Shown here in pieces: positions 34,830 through 45,443 of a stretch of DNA of 64,000 bases (the stretch's first letter is position 1; each line of letters begins with the position of its first letter). Both the position numbers and the translations under genes were made by a program. The DNA lies in contig JAURVB010001877.1 in NCBI GenBank assembly GCA_033002965.1, positions 19,519 to 83,518 on the forward strand, given 5' to 3'. The notes under the pieces are model-generated. The model was not told where the DNA came from and did no database searches. It was given only the letters and a program-made list of their open reading frames with translations. The DNA is from Piper betle. Taxonomy: Eukaryota; Streptophyta; Magnoliopsida; Piperales; Piperaceae.

Positions 34830-35500
34830 AACTGCTTCGGAATGCTGCATGGGAAAAGCCTGTGTTAGGGTTTAGTATGAAAACAAGTTGCAGCTCGGAG
34901 GTGCAGTTAGTTGAGGCAGTCTTTGGGAAACATGTAGTTTATTTATAATGTCAATCCAATACTGTCGCCCAGTTAATGAGCTGGGAACTGTTTGTGTTAT
35001 TTCATCGTCGCTTATTGTTTATTTGAATTATGTTCATTTTGAATTGAATTACACCATTGGATCACTGGTCGAGTGGTCAAGTCAAATTTGCTACCATACA
35101 TTATTATCCTTCTATCGGAGTGTTGAATTTTGAAGCTGAATGAGATAAAGGTGGAGTGTTACAAGAGATTTGAAGTCAAAGATATTATTGATAATCATGT
35201 TATTATTGTTATAAACTTATTATTATCATGGATGCCTTGACCAAAACAAGAATATTGAAATTAGATTATTGATAATGAAGTATAATATGGTGCTTGATTG
35301 TGTTTTTTAATCATTTGTTTGAAAAAATTTTAAAATAGTAAGAAGAGGCTGTGGATGTGAACGGGCCATGTGCAAGGCTACATTGTAAACATTTACACAC
35401 CTGAAAATAATGTTTTAAATTGAAATCTATCAATGTGAACGGGCCATGTACAAGGCTTGCTTGAACCACTTTTGTAACTGCATGTTGTGAATCTGGGATA
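34830..35500. other. RPT1 3' region and intergenic sequence
   Basis: The RPT1 3' untranslated region probably occupies the first 150-250 bases. A sentence of about 20 bases around GTGAACGGGCCATGTRCAAGG occurs twice (35358 and 35436), a small direct repeat. No gene seen. Confidence 0.5.
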
Positions 35501-35519
35501 CATGGTAGCTATGGTTGCT

Positions 35520-35930
35520 CGTAGCTCGATCAAAGTCGATATCACTCGATGTTTGTCGCGATCTCGCTCAAATTAGAGTTAGAGCTCGACTCGGATCAAA
35601 CGAACACGACCATACCTCAGTAACTTACATTTAATACTGTAGTTGATATTGTTTTATATAACCATCTATATAAAATATAAAAAAATTAATAAATTAAATT
35701 ATATGATAATTTTAAGTGATAATATAATAATTTTGTTTTTAAACAGATTATTTGACATAAAATTGAACAAAAATTAAACTATTTTAGCTTTTATAATTAA
35801 TTTTATTAAGTTGTCTAAAAATTGATTGAGCTAGCTTGTGTTTGATTCGAACTTAAATAAATAAGCCGAATTTGAGCATGGCTAAGCTCGGACTCAACTC
35901 ACTTAATTAGTACCAATAATGTTAACCATT
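35520..35930. mobile_element. Degenerate small hAT-type element (probable)
   Basis: Left part GGTTGCTCGTAGCTCGATC and right part AAGCTCGGACTCAACTCACTTAATTAG resemble the termini of the small hAT-type family seen elsewhere in this window, with an AT-rich middle. I could not find a convincing target duplication. Confidence 0.4.
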
Positions 35931-35992
35931 TGTCTTTGCTATGTGTTGACATTGAGTTAAACTATTTTAATATAAATAGGCAAATAAGGAAG

Positions 35993-36048
35993 AGGTCATA
36001 GCTCACTGTAGAGCAATTGACTGCAGATCAAAAGGTCACCGGTTGGCC
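35993..36048 (+). pseudogene. tRNA-Cys-like pseudogene (truncated)
   Basis: Matches plant tRNA-Cys(GCA) through the D arm (TCATAGCTCACTGTAGAGCA), the anticodon arm (TTGACTGCAGATCAA) and the variable region. The T arm decays to GGTTGGCC where GGTTCGAA is expected, and the acceptor 3' strand is missing, replaced by T/A-rich sequence. Not functional. Confidence 0.7.
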
Positions 36049-36059
36049 TTTTTTAAAAA

Positions 36060-36690
36060 AATAAATTTGCAGGTAAAAGAATAATAATTTCCTATATTCA
36101 ACGAGACATTTTATAAATAAGAATCTATAAAGCCCGCAGTTAAACAATGTTAATATTTTCATAAAAGCGATATTTTCAGCTGTAATACATTTCTATATGA
36201 AATATAAATATTTTAGTCGAGTAAAGCATTGTGCAAAGCAAGTTGATTTGCCTCATGCCCCATTTAATATTCTAATTTACTCTACTGGATCTTCTATTAC
36301 CAAATAGTAGAAACTTTATAGCTTAATTAGGATCAAATTGTCCCAAGTTTGTTTTGAACTAGTATAATGTTAAATTAAATTGAACAACATAATTTCTTTT
36401 TATTTTATTTTTATAATTTTAACAAGACTTATTTTAATTTTTAAGTAAAAGTATTTTTAGACTGTTCATATTTTTCATTTTTTTAATTAGGTCTGATTTT
36501 TTCACCTGTTTAATAATATAAAAAAATCTGTATTTTTTTATGAAAAGTAAAAGTATGTGATATATCTAAATTTTAAGTCAATTGGAGGTGGAAGAAATGG
36601 AATCAAAAGAGGTGAAGCCGGAGCATGCGTAATAATAAATTAACTTCCCGCGAAAATTTCTTACTTTTTTTAAAAATTAATTATTAATAA
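36060..36690. other. Intergenic sequence and ArfGAP upstream region
   Basis: AT-rich and without a gene. A TATAAGC sequence near 36708 could be the TATA box of the ArfGAP gene; transcript evidence is not visible here. Confidence 0.45.
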
Positions 36691-36922
36691 TAATAAATGA
36701 CCATCTCTATAAGCTCTGGAGCTCAAATTTTCCCATTTTCCCCTCTTACCCCTCTATTCCTTCGCCGGCGATCCCAAGATCTGCCTCCCGCCGTCTCCCT
36801 CTACGGCGCTGGCCACTCCCCACGGATCTCCTCCCACCGCCGACGTCTCCCAATTGTTTCGGTTCCGATCGGAGACTGCGTCGATTGTGCGTAAAAGGAT
36901 CGATCTTTGCCTTCGAAATCGA

Positions 36923-36927
36923 TTTTT

Positions 36928-36958
<31 letters not shown>

Positions 36959-36961
36959 GGG
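36923..36961 (+). repeat. T15-G24 homopolymer tract before the ArfGAP start
   Basis: Fifteen T followed by twenty-four G end 32 bases before the ATG at 36994. If transcribed, the G tract can form a very stable G-quadruplex in the mRNA leader. It is also hard to sequence, so its length is uncertain. Confidence 0.9.
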
Positions 36962-36993
36962 TGAGGGGAGAGGAGAGGATAATCGAGGAACCC

Positions 36994-39900
36994 ATGGCCG
37001 CCTCCGCCGCCTGCGCGACCTCCAATCGCGGCCGGGGAACAAGACGTGCGTGGACTGCGCCCAGAAGAACCCCCAGTGGGCGTCGGTGTCGTACGGGGTG
37101 TTCATGTGCTTGGAGTGCTCCGGCAAGCACCGCGGCCTCGGCGTGCACATCAGCTTCGTCCGATCCGTCACCATGGACTCCTGGTCCGAGATCCAGCTCA
37201 AGAAGATGGAGTCCGGCGGCAACGACGCCTTGAACGCCTTCCTCGCTCAGTACGGGGTCCCCAAGGAGACCGACATCGTTGCCAAGTACAACACCAACGC
37301 CGCCGCCGTCTACCGCGACCGGATCCAGGCCTTCGCCGAGGGCCGTCGCTGGACCGACCCGCCCGTCGTCGAGGGAGGTGCTGGGGTCTTCAAAGAAGCC
37401 ACCTTTGGGGAAGCCGGTGACGGGCGGGGATGGCGGCGGCGGCGGCGGCGGCTGGGATAGCTGGGGCAGCGAGGCGACGGTGGATATGAGGAGGAACCAG
37501 TCGGTGGGGGATCTGAGGGGGTCCGCCGGCGGGGCGGGGAGGGGCGGCGGGCCGGTGAAATCGAGGTCCAGCGAGGATATGTACACCAGGGCGCAGTTGG
37601 AGGCTTCGGCGGCGAATAAAGAGAGCTTCTTTGAGAGGAAGATGGCGGAGAATGATTCGAGGCCGGAGGGTATTCCGCCTTCCCGGGGTGGGAAGTACGT
37701 AGGGTTCGGATCAACACCGACGCCGTCGCAGAAGAGGAATTCGCATCCGCAAGATGATATGTTCTCTGCTGTTTCGCAGGTGATCATCTTCTTGTGTACC
37801 CTTTCTTTGGTTCTTATATGTGTTTGTTGTCCGCCTTCACGCGGATGGAAGGTTTTTAATTATTGGTTGGTGAAAAGAAGCCGATTGAGAGAAGTTCTGA
37901 ATGCTTCGGATCTCTTATCCTTGCAAATATGCTGAATCGCAATCTTTTACATGCTACTTATTTTGCGTTTTGGCGTGAAAAAATAATTTTGATTATGTAA
38001 TGTTTTTCTTCAAAGTATTAGCACTAAAGAGCGGTGATTCCAGGGCAAATGAGTTATGAAGTCATCGTCTCAATCTCACTTTCGGTTTATGTATAATTAA
38101 TCATGGACAACACGGTATGACAAAATTATACGTGTTCTTGTTCGTGTTTACCTTGATATTTTATGTAGCTTTAAGTTTCCCATTAGCTTGGGTGATGCAT
38201 TATTTGGGGGTAAAACATGCGCAATAGTATTCCTGTGTATGTAAGTTTTTGGTTATATCGAACTAATTAAAATTTGTATTTTGAGCTGTTATCTGATGAT
38301 TTTGTTTGGTCAGATTCATTCTCTTTTAAATGGTCAACCAATTTCTACTACTGGAATTTGTTTTAGAAGTTTGAATGGCGTTTAAATTTTGTTATGAGTG
38401 AAATTCTGCTTCTAATAAATGAAATATGTTATACTAAAATGTCTAATATTGCGCACTAATGGTTCTATACTTTTTATTTTCCCACTGGAACTGTTGCCAG
38501 TGTAACTGTTTCATTATTTTCTGGAAGCATTCATATCTGGCTATCTATGGTTCTTACCTACCGAAATTTCTACAGTACTGTAGCCGCATCAATGTGTATC
38601 AATGGTTTTTGGTTATATGAGATTCTTTTGGTTCATTTAGATTGATATGGAAGTATAATTTTGAAGAATCAAATTTTCATCTGTATATTAATATACTCTC
38701 ATTCAGTTGCTATCTACATATATGATGTTAGTTTTGTGCCAGATCTACCAGTTTGGTGCTAAACTAGATTTTTTTATTGAATGTCTCAGATAACATCCTA
38801 TATGTTGTGTTCTTAATGTGATTTGTCATTGTGCTGAAAGTAGTTTTGAGGATTCTTTAGTAAAACCTTGTTTTGCTCATGTATCAACATCAGATGTGAA
38901 GGATGACAACTTTGCTAATTGTTTCTTTTCTTTGGGTCATAATGAAGTTTTGCTCCTTTATATAGGGTCTTGGACGTTTGTCTTTTGTTGCTGCATCTGC
39001 TGCACAATCTGCTGCAAATGTGGTCCAAGCTGGGACCAAAGAGCTGACTTCCAAGGTAATTTTTTAAAAAAATTGAATGGGCACACAATACATTCAAACT
39101 ACTTCTGTCACGTTTTTGTATGTGATTTGGATTTAGATATGGAACAGAATATTACTGTTGTTCCATATTCTAGCACCCAATTTTTGTTACATCTTTACCT
39201 CACCTGGACCTGCCATCAGATGTTCATCCCCAATTTACTGGAAGCTGACAAATACAATTATGATTAAGTTTATAATAGCTTTGTGAGAGGGCTTAGTGTT
39301 TAGACTCCAGGCATCCTTTATTTTAATTCATTTGAAGGATCAGTACACAGTCATCATAGAAACTAATCAAGATTACATCAATACTATGTGCTTCCTGACC
39401 AATCCTGAGCATAAAATTTTGTTTGAGTCTAAGGACAATGTTTATGCATGAAATTGTGGTGTCATTTTAAAGAAGATTCATTACTATCGTCATTCTTCTA
39501 ATGCCAGATGGTTGGGATTGGGGCGGGGACCCTGTTTCTCTTGATATGCAATCTCACTAACCATAGAATGCTTAGATATCATATCTTAATGCATCTGTTC
39601 TATTGCCTTCATCTGCATGTATTTTACGCATCTCATATATTGCCTTCATCTGCATTTATTTTTCCTTATTTCTGCCTCTTTTTGAGCTATTTTAAAGCCC
39701 AAATTGGCCCTTTACGGCTGCACTTGCTGCTCTCAGTTGAGTATGTATGTCGCTGATGTTAAAAGTAGGTTTGCTGATATTATTGGCATTTTATTGACTT
39801 CTATGTTCTTGTGATTGATGTAAAGAGAAAGGTAACCTTAATTGAGTCATTGGTTTTATTAAGGTGCGAGAAGGTGGCTATGATCAGAAGGTAAATGAAA

Positions 39901-40361
39901 CAGTCACAGTGGTTACTGCAAAGACAAACGAGATTGGGCAAAAAACTTGGGGTATAATGAAGGGAGTGATGGCTATGGCTTCGCAAAAGGTTGAAGAGTA
40001 CACCAAGGAAGGAATGAACTGGAAAGGGGATGGCTGGAGTAGTAGTGATGCCAACAATGGATATTACCAAGAATTTGGGAATGAGAACAGGGAGTGGAAT
40101 GGCAAAAGTTCGTCAGTGACTCAAACTTCAGCCAAAGCAAAGGATTCATTTGGCTCATCTAGTTCTTGGGATGACTGGGACCACACAGATAAAACTGTAG
40201 ATTCTTCAAAGAACACCCAGAATGCTGGTAACAGTTGGGCAGGTTGGGACGACGATAAGGATGGCGAAGATGATACATTTCACCAGCGTGATTATAACAA
40301 AAGCAGCTCTGCTCAAAATGGGAAATCAGGTTCCTTCTGGACCGAGGGAGGTTTCCGTTAG
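36994..40361 (+). CDS. ADP-ribosylation factor GTPase-activating protein, AGD6/AGD7 type, with two opposite frame disruptions
   Basis: ArfGAPs stimulate GTP hydrolysis by ARF1-type GTPases at the Golgi. Coding exons: 36994-37779, 38966-39055 and 39864-40361, about 457 residues, close to the Arabidopsis AGD6/7 length. The ArfGAP zinc finger is clear: CVDC, sixteen residues, CLEC, then [16 protein letters not shown] with the catalytic arginine, and [12 protein letters not shown]. Later parts give [21 protein letters not shown], then [20 protein letters not shown], and a Trp/Asp/Ser-rich tail. The start ATG and all sequence after about 37376 are in one frame, but the zinc-finger part (about 37010-37375) is in another. 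One base is missing in the C/G-rich stretch after ATGGCCGCCTC, and one G is extra in GAGGGAGGTG. The two cancel. Homopolymer sequencing error is likely; a real double frameshift is the alternative. An upstream in-frame ATG at 36885 would avoid only the first break. Confidence 0.88.
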
Positions 40362-40369
40362 CTTGCTCT

Positions 40370-41060
40370 ATTATTGTTGTACTGGTTGGAATTTATTTTG
40401 GGTACAAGTATAACAGGTTTGTATTTCTATTTTTGACTTGGTTATTACTCTTCTTTTTAATGGGCGCTGAAACGAAGTTCTCAAAATGGAGCTTTTTCTT
40501 CTGCGAAATATGATAAAATCATTCGTGCGTATATTGTGACGTGTGTAAATATCAAGGCTTGAGTCGAGAGGGAACTCTTTTCTTCCACGGTTTTTGACGG
40601 TAATGTTAATGTCGAATGTTACCCTTTTTTTGTTTTTGAATTGTTCTTAAATGTACGTTTCATCAAATTTTCTGTAATTGCGAGGTGAATGAATGGGTTT
40701 CTTTTTACTCGGAGGTAGATTGAAAGGTTGCGCCTAGTTCTTACATTGCCTTGTTTGTGCACCGTGCTCTGCGATTTCTGTTTCACTAGGTCATTTATAC
40801 TGTGCACTAATTTTACAGGTTAAGGTGGAACCTCAATTGATGATACAGGTTATTGGGGGAAATGTAGGAATTTAGGGAGCATGAAATGACTAAAGGTCGT
40901 GGTAAAAGATGTACCCTGTTCGAGCTACAAAATCTGCGGATCGACAACTGGCCCGAAGTGCTAAACACAAAATTTGCTAAGGTCTTGAACTTTCATCATC
41001 TCACAACACAAAATTTACCAAAAAAAATTATTTTTATTAACAAATAAAATGAATAAAGGT
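40370..41060. other. ArfGAP 3' region and intergenic sequence
   Basis: Holds the probable ArfGAP 3' untranslated region. No other gene seen. Confidence 0.5.
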
Positions 41061-41070
41061 GAAGGTTGTC

Positions 41071-41141
41071 GTCGCCCAGTCTCGAATTGGAGATCAACAG
41101 TGTGATTGGCTGACGTGATAACCAGCTACACCACGAGTGCC
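41071..41141 (-). pseudogene. tRNA-Val-like pseudogene
   Basis: The minus strand follows plant tRNA-Val: TCGTGGTGTAGCTGGTTATC for the D arm, ACGTCAGCCAATCACAC for the anticodon arm, then TCTCCAATTCGAGACTGGG for the variable loop and T arm. The T stem is mismatched, the anticodon triplet reads AAT and not AAC, and the two acceptor strands do not pair. A decayed tRNA or tRNA-derived insertion just upstream of the ATP synthase subunit gene. Confidence 0.65.
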
Positions 41142-41259
41142 ATCAACGAATCTGATATAGTTATTTCTGGTTTTGGTCTTTCGGAATAAAACGGCGGCCT
41201 AGTTTTTAGGTGAGGGAGGGCGGGGGAAGTCTCGGATCGGCGAAGGAGTTGGGAGGGCG

Positions 41260-43130
41260 ATGGCGAAGTTCGATCCGTGGCCCGTCTTCTTCAAGCGCGA
41301 GTGGCATCGCAACTGGCCCTTCCTCGTCGGCTTCGCCGTCACCGGCGCCCTCATCACCAAGTTCTCCCTCTCCCTCTCCGGTACGTGGCTTTTTTTTTCT
41401 CCATATATATATATATATATTTGGTGGTGATTTGAGGGGGTTTTTTATTTTGTATTTTTTTGATCCATTGCAGAGGAGGATGCTAAGAACTCGCGTTTTG
41501 TGCAGCGCCACAAGAGGTTATTGCTTCCGTTAATTTTTCTTCATAATAAAATTGATAGCTGCGCTTGATCTTACCAAATTTGCCTTGCATTTCTTTACAA
41601 TGATCATTTGCAGAGGCCTGCCCTATAAATGTGAAAGGCGCTTGTTGAGATGTTGAAAATCCATGCCCTATTTTCCCTAAAGGATAATTTTGACTCAGCT
41701 ATGTGTGTGATGTTCTTATGAGCTGATTTTTTCTTTTCGTACTGTTTGTCGATTATGAAGTCATTGGGCATGTGCTAACACGACCTTTATTTTAATAATT
41801 ACAACCGTGTATGTGCCTCTGAAATATTTTTTTTCCTTGGCTGTATGGCATACCAATGTTCTTCCATCATTCTGCTGCATTCATCATGACATGTTCAAGG
41901 CTTGTAGGCGCAGAAAGGCTACCCTTCGAGTGAGAGGCTCTCCAAAATTTGGGCGGCATTGGATGTGTGGGTTTTCTTCATTTGGCAGGGTTTTATTTTT
42001 CCTCAATTGAAATATGGAGTAAAAATAAAATGCTAGTTGAAAGGGACCCACATGTCTAATGAGGCCTAAGTCTATGAGACGTGTCACTTGGAGGCTGTCA
42101 TTTCTATCCCTACAAATCTTGAGTCCAATTTAGCCACAAGAAGATGAGGTGAATTATATGGAAGGATATGAATCGCCATGCTTGCAACTGTTTTCCCATG
42201 CTTATTGATGCAGTGCATCTTTAGTATTTATTTTTTATTTATTGGTTTTATTCAGTTTTCATTTTTTAGGATTTATTTGTTATTTATTATCAGGCTATTT
42301 AATTATAAGCAAATTAGGGTTTTTAAATTGACTTTGTTTTAAATAGGAAGATAATTGCATAACACCTGTAAATCATTAATACTACTTGTTGCACTGCATC
42401 ATTTATCACGAAATGTGACAGTAAATGTCTGTTGTAACCATTATTTAGGCCAATGTCTTATTTTTAGCATTTTTAGATGTTGAAACTACAATGACTAGTG
42501 AGTTCTTGAATGGCTTAGCATGTACTTTACAAATTTCATATTTATTCGTATTTTTAATGTCAATGCCAGTATGAATTACATCAGTTTTTTTCAATTTTAA
42601 ATGAAGCATTTTCATAGCCATGCATGAGGAGCATTTGTATTATCTGTAAGGACACCTGGTTAACTGAACTGGCATTTTCATAGCAAAAACGGATGGTTGG
42701 GATCCATATTACTAACTAACTGCACGTATTGTTGTTTCAAATATTTCTATGCCAAGATTAATAAGTGTTTTATGTTCTTTGATTGTATTTCATTATTGAT
42801 GGAAACTCCTTAATCATGCGATTGCCATCGCATAATAGTGAGCATGTGAACTTCATGCCATGCAGCTTTCTTGTTGTATATTTATTATTTGGATAGTAGA
42901 CGGACACGTATTAAAAGCTCAAAATGACAAAACGGCTGCCTTGTTACCCCTGTATTTCTTCTATGCAATATGCGATTGCTATTTGATAAAATTTCTTACC
43001 CTATAATTGTCATACTTGGAAATTAGGCAGTTTTTTCGTATGCGTACCTAATGTGATCATAATTTTGTTGAGTATACATCTTTTTGTCGCCTTAATGTTA
43101 TTTTTCCGTTGAATGTTCTTTTGCAGTTGA
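41260..43130 (+). CDS. Mitochondrial ATP synthase small subunit, plant 6 kDa type (55 aa)
   Basis: A small single-span subunit of the plant mitochondrial ATP synthase membrane part. Exon 1 (41260-41380) gives MAKFDPWPVFFKREWHRNWP and a membrane segment FLVGFAVTGALITKF. Exon 2 (41474-41516) gives EEDAKNSRFVQRHK, the conserved family ending. The third exon is less certain: splicing from the GT at 41517 to the AG before 43127 adds one serine and a TGA (43128-43130), for exactly 55 residues, which equals the usual family length. Without that splice the frame would run to a stop at about 41567 and add an unusual tail. The 1.6 kb last intron and T-rich 3' exon are plausible but unproven. Arabidopsis relatives end in Arg, so the serine is a small departure. 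Confidence 0.85.
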
Positions 43131-43259
43131 ATTTGGACTGCTGCAATGTTGCTGGTTAGTCTTGTTTGGATCTTTTTGTTGGAAAATGGTGGGATTTGAG
43201 TACTGTTGAACCTTAACACCATTCTTGAGTTGAATAATATGGTTGCTAGCTCTGACCTT

Positions 43260-45440
43260 GGATTATATCCGAGATTCTCGGCACTGTAATCAAAATGTTT
43301 TTATTTTTATTTACTATGAATGAATTTATTTGAGTGGGACATTAATTTAAATTCTGTCACCTGCAATTACGCAAACAAACCATTTCATAATTCCCATGTC
43401 TCTGTTTTTTGGCTAGCATGGAATGCAGGTATCCGACCGTCTTCAGTTTCTTTTTTATCATCCACTGGTGGGTAAGCATTCCTATGGATATGATTTACCA
43501 CATCACTCTTCAATATTGATCTAGTGGTATGCTGGGTACTTTGGCACAACTTGCACCCATATCTCACGCCCCAAAAGTACATACTTCATTCTATTATCAT
43601 TGTTACCTGCATCATCACCCTTAATTTTTTTTAAAGTAATAATATTTCTGTTTGTTTATCGTCCTATGTCTTATGTATGTAGAGTTTTTGGGGTTTTGGC
43701 CATAAACACTGCTCTGTCCATGTCTTATCCGTGGTAATCTCAATTATAGGGTTAGCATGGTTGCAAGTGGTTGGTTGTTTTATTGTTTTACCGATTATTT
43801 TGAATTAAATTGAAATAAAATAGTTTAGTATGTTTTCTTCCATTTTAAAAATGATAAAAAATGTGATGAATTTAACTGAATCATTATCATCTTGGAACGG
43901 TAGAAGTAGAAATTGGGCAGTGGTGGTGCGGGCAGATCTTTGGATGAATCATACAATAGGGGCGGCGATTAGAATGGGGTAGTGGTGCCCTAGTTAGGGG
44001 CCGCCCAAGCGGTGGCTTTTAGCCTGTTTTGGTGGTAGCATGCGGCAATGGAGGTACGGGCAGATCTTCAGCATGATGGCGGCGGCAGAGCGGTTGGTGG
44101 TGCTTGGGATGAAAAATTTTTAAAAATGTGAAAAATCTAATGAATTATAATAAACACTATAATATCATAATGATATATTATATAATTAATAACTTACCTA
44201 AACTGTCTTATAGCGTCTTAATATGTTATATAATTTCACTGATCTTAATATGTTATATAATTTTATTGATTTTGACCGATTCGAGTAAATTGATTATTTT
44301 TCGATTTTTGATGAATCAATTCAATTTAATAACTCTATTTTCAATCTGATTCAACTCTTGATTCTGATTTTTGTAATTACGGTATTAATATTAGTTATGT
44401 TGATCTATATAAACAAGAAATAATACTATTACTATATTTAATTAATATTTTATATTATTATATTTTTTTAAGGTTAGTTAAATGTATATATAATGGTACA
44501 ATTGGAACTAAATTTGTGATTTTGGTAAGGTTTTTGCAATGCTCGAGAGTTGTATGGTTCAAATCAAAATTTATAATTATTTACTAAAAGTGGGTAGTGA
44601 TGGAGCGAACAGGTTAGAAATGTCATAACAATTAATAATAATTAATGGTCAAGAAATTAATAAATAAAACCGGCAAATACAGTCATATAAGGGATAGGGG
44701 GAGGAGGCATTTAAGAAAAAGGATGCATTATAGAGATGCAGGGTTGTCATATTTTATTTGCGAACTAAAAAATCAAAATTGCATTCTAAAATATTAAAAG
44801 CCAGGTTACGACTACAAAAATACGTATCCAGGTAAAAATCAGATCTACGAAAAGGCATCGGGTTTACTTGAAACGAAGATTAAAAACGAGTAAGTTTTTA
44901 TCAATTGATTTGCTTATTTACTCATTCTTTTAGGCTGAAAAAACAGCAGAACCTACTTAGAACAAGAATTCCACAAAGTGCAACCGAGATGTCCTGCAAT
45001 CTTACGAGCAAAATCGTTTTGTTGACTGCCTATCAAACATATATCAGCAGTAGACGACTCGTATAAAGTTAGATGACAAACAAGAGAAGATGGGTAAGAT
45101 TGGGCACACAATTACTATGATATCCATAAACTTCGGGACCTTGCAGTTTTTTAAAGCAATTTTGGGACACATCATCCCCAGTTCAATCATTAACATTACA
45201 TTTCATTTTTAGGTTTTACTCTTTTTACTTCAAAATAGGGATCCTCTTACGCCACACATCTACCAAATAACTTAAAGATTCATTCCCCACAATGATAAGA
45301 AAAAATATTCTCTTCATTAATGATGAATTGAAAACTTCATTTACTCAAGAGATAAGGTTTATTTCATATATTTATATGAAGTAAAATATACCACACTCAA
45401 TCATACTGAAAATCTCGATTTCAGGTACTCTTTTCACCAA
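43260..45440. other. Intergenic sequence between the ATP synthase subunit and UXS genes
   Basis: A possible small element lies near 43740-44350: GC-rich GGTGGTGCGGGCAGATCTT repeats inside AT-rich sequence ending in GATTCGAGTAAATTGATT. I could not define termini or a target duplication. The rest is AT-rich with no gene. 45400-45443 should be the UXS 3' untranslated region. Confidence 0.45.
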
Positions 45441-45443
45441 AAT

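Noticed and set aside
36746..37787. Long minus-strand frames (158 and 328 codons)
   Set aside because: Antisense shadow of the GC-rich ArfGAP exon, with poly-Pro and poly-Lys from the homopolymer tract.
41807..42010. 67-codon frame containing ACRRRKATLRVRGSPKFG
   Set aside because: Lies inside the proposed last intron of the ATP synthase subunit gene; no domain and no sign of conservation.
44128..44349. 73-codon AT-rich hydrophobic frame
   Set aside because: Ile/Leu/Tyr-rich because of AT composition and a repeated CYIISLILI phrase; no support.
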